Source of the DNA: an uncultured Bacilli bacterium
GTDB lineage: Bacteria; Bacillota_I; Bacilli_A; RF39; UBA660
NCBI GenBank assembly: GCA_948874605.1
Contig: CAQRXS010000077.1
Coordinates: forward strand, 1 to 5,806
Reading direction: 5' to 3'
DNA length: 5,806 nt
Under the pieces are notes generated by a model. The model was not told the origin of the DNA, did no database searches, and saw nothing but the letters and a program-made list of their open reading frames with translations. Positions 5,802-5,806 of this stretch are shown here, in pieces (position 1 is the stretch's first letter; each line of letters opens with the position of its first letter). The position numbers were made by a program, and so were the translations under genes.

Positions 5802-5806
5802 TGTTT

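Noticed and set aside
5772..5806. Plus-strand ATG with an open frame to the window edge
   Set aside because: Only 12 codons are visible, there is no ribosome binding site, and the bases are explained by the edge hairpin.

Overview
The window is AT-rich, and all seven convincing genes lie on the minus strand. TGG is used for tryptophan, no in-frame TGA was seen, and the stops are TAA or TAG, so the genetic code is standard rather than mycoplasmal. A T-box leader on tyrS, strong purine-rich ribosome binding sites and U-tailed hairpin terminators point to a low-GC Bacillota. A gut Bacilli or Erysipelotrichia relative is plausible, but the sequence alone does not fix the taxon.

In the direction of transcription (right to left), the window starts with a bidirectional-looking hairpin at its right edge. 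A promoter and a compact tyrosine T-box leader (about 5690-5547) follow and control tyrS (tyrosyl-tRNA synthetase), which ends at an intrinsic terminator (4294-4262). A good extended -10 promoter (about 4196-4188) then drives a two-gene membrane operon. It encodes an NfeD-family protein with a lysine/threonine/serine-rich tail, joined by a TAATG stop/start overlap to an SPFH (stomatin/QmcA-like) scaffold protein. A long A/T hairpin closes that operon across the SPFH stop codon. Next comes a small hypoxanthine/uracil-type DNA glycosylase gene, which ends at a nested AT-rich inverted repeat.

The left third looks accessory. Two unrecognised proteins (240 and 130 aa) are coupled by another TAATG overlap. 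After them, a separately expressed 249-aa protein joins an N-terminal XRE-type helix-turn-helix to a C-terminal CYTH (CyaB/thiamine-triphosphatase-like) domain whose family-typical charged residues look intact.

The right two thirds are ordinary housekeeping: translation with amino-acid-responsive control, membrane organisation and base-excision repair. The points most worth following up are the HTH-CYTH fusion, the unusually short T-box leader with its only candidate UAC specifier in a small hairpin, the NfeD basic tail and the coupled pair of orphan genes. I see no CRISPR array, transposase, integrase, tRNA or rRNA. No gene-free stretch exceeds 300 bases; the longest (5531-5806) holds the T-box, its promoter and the edge hairpin.
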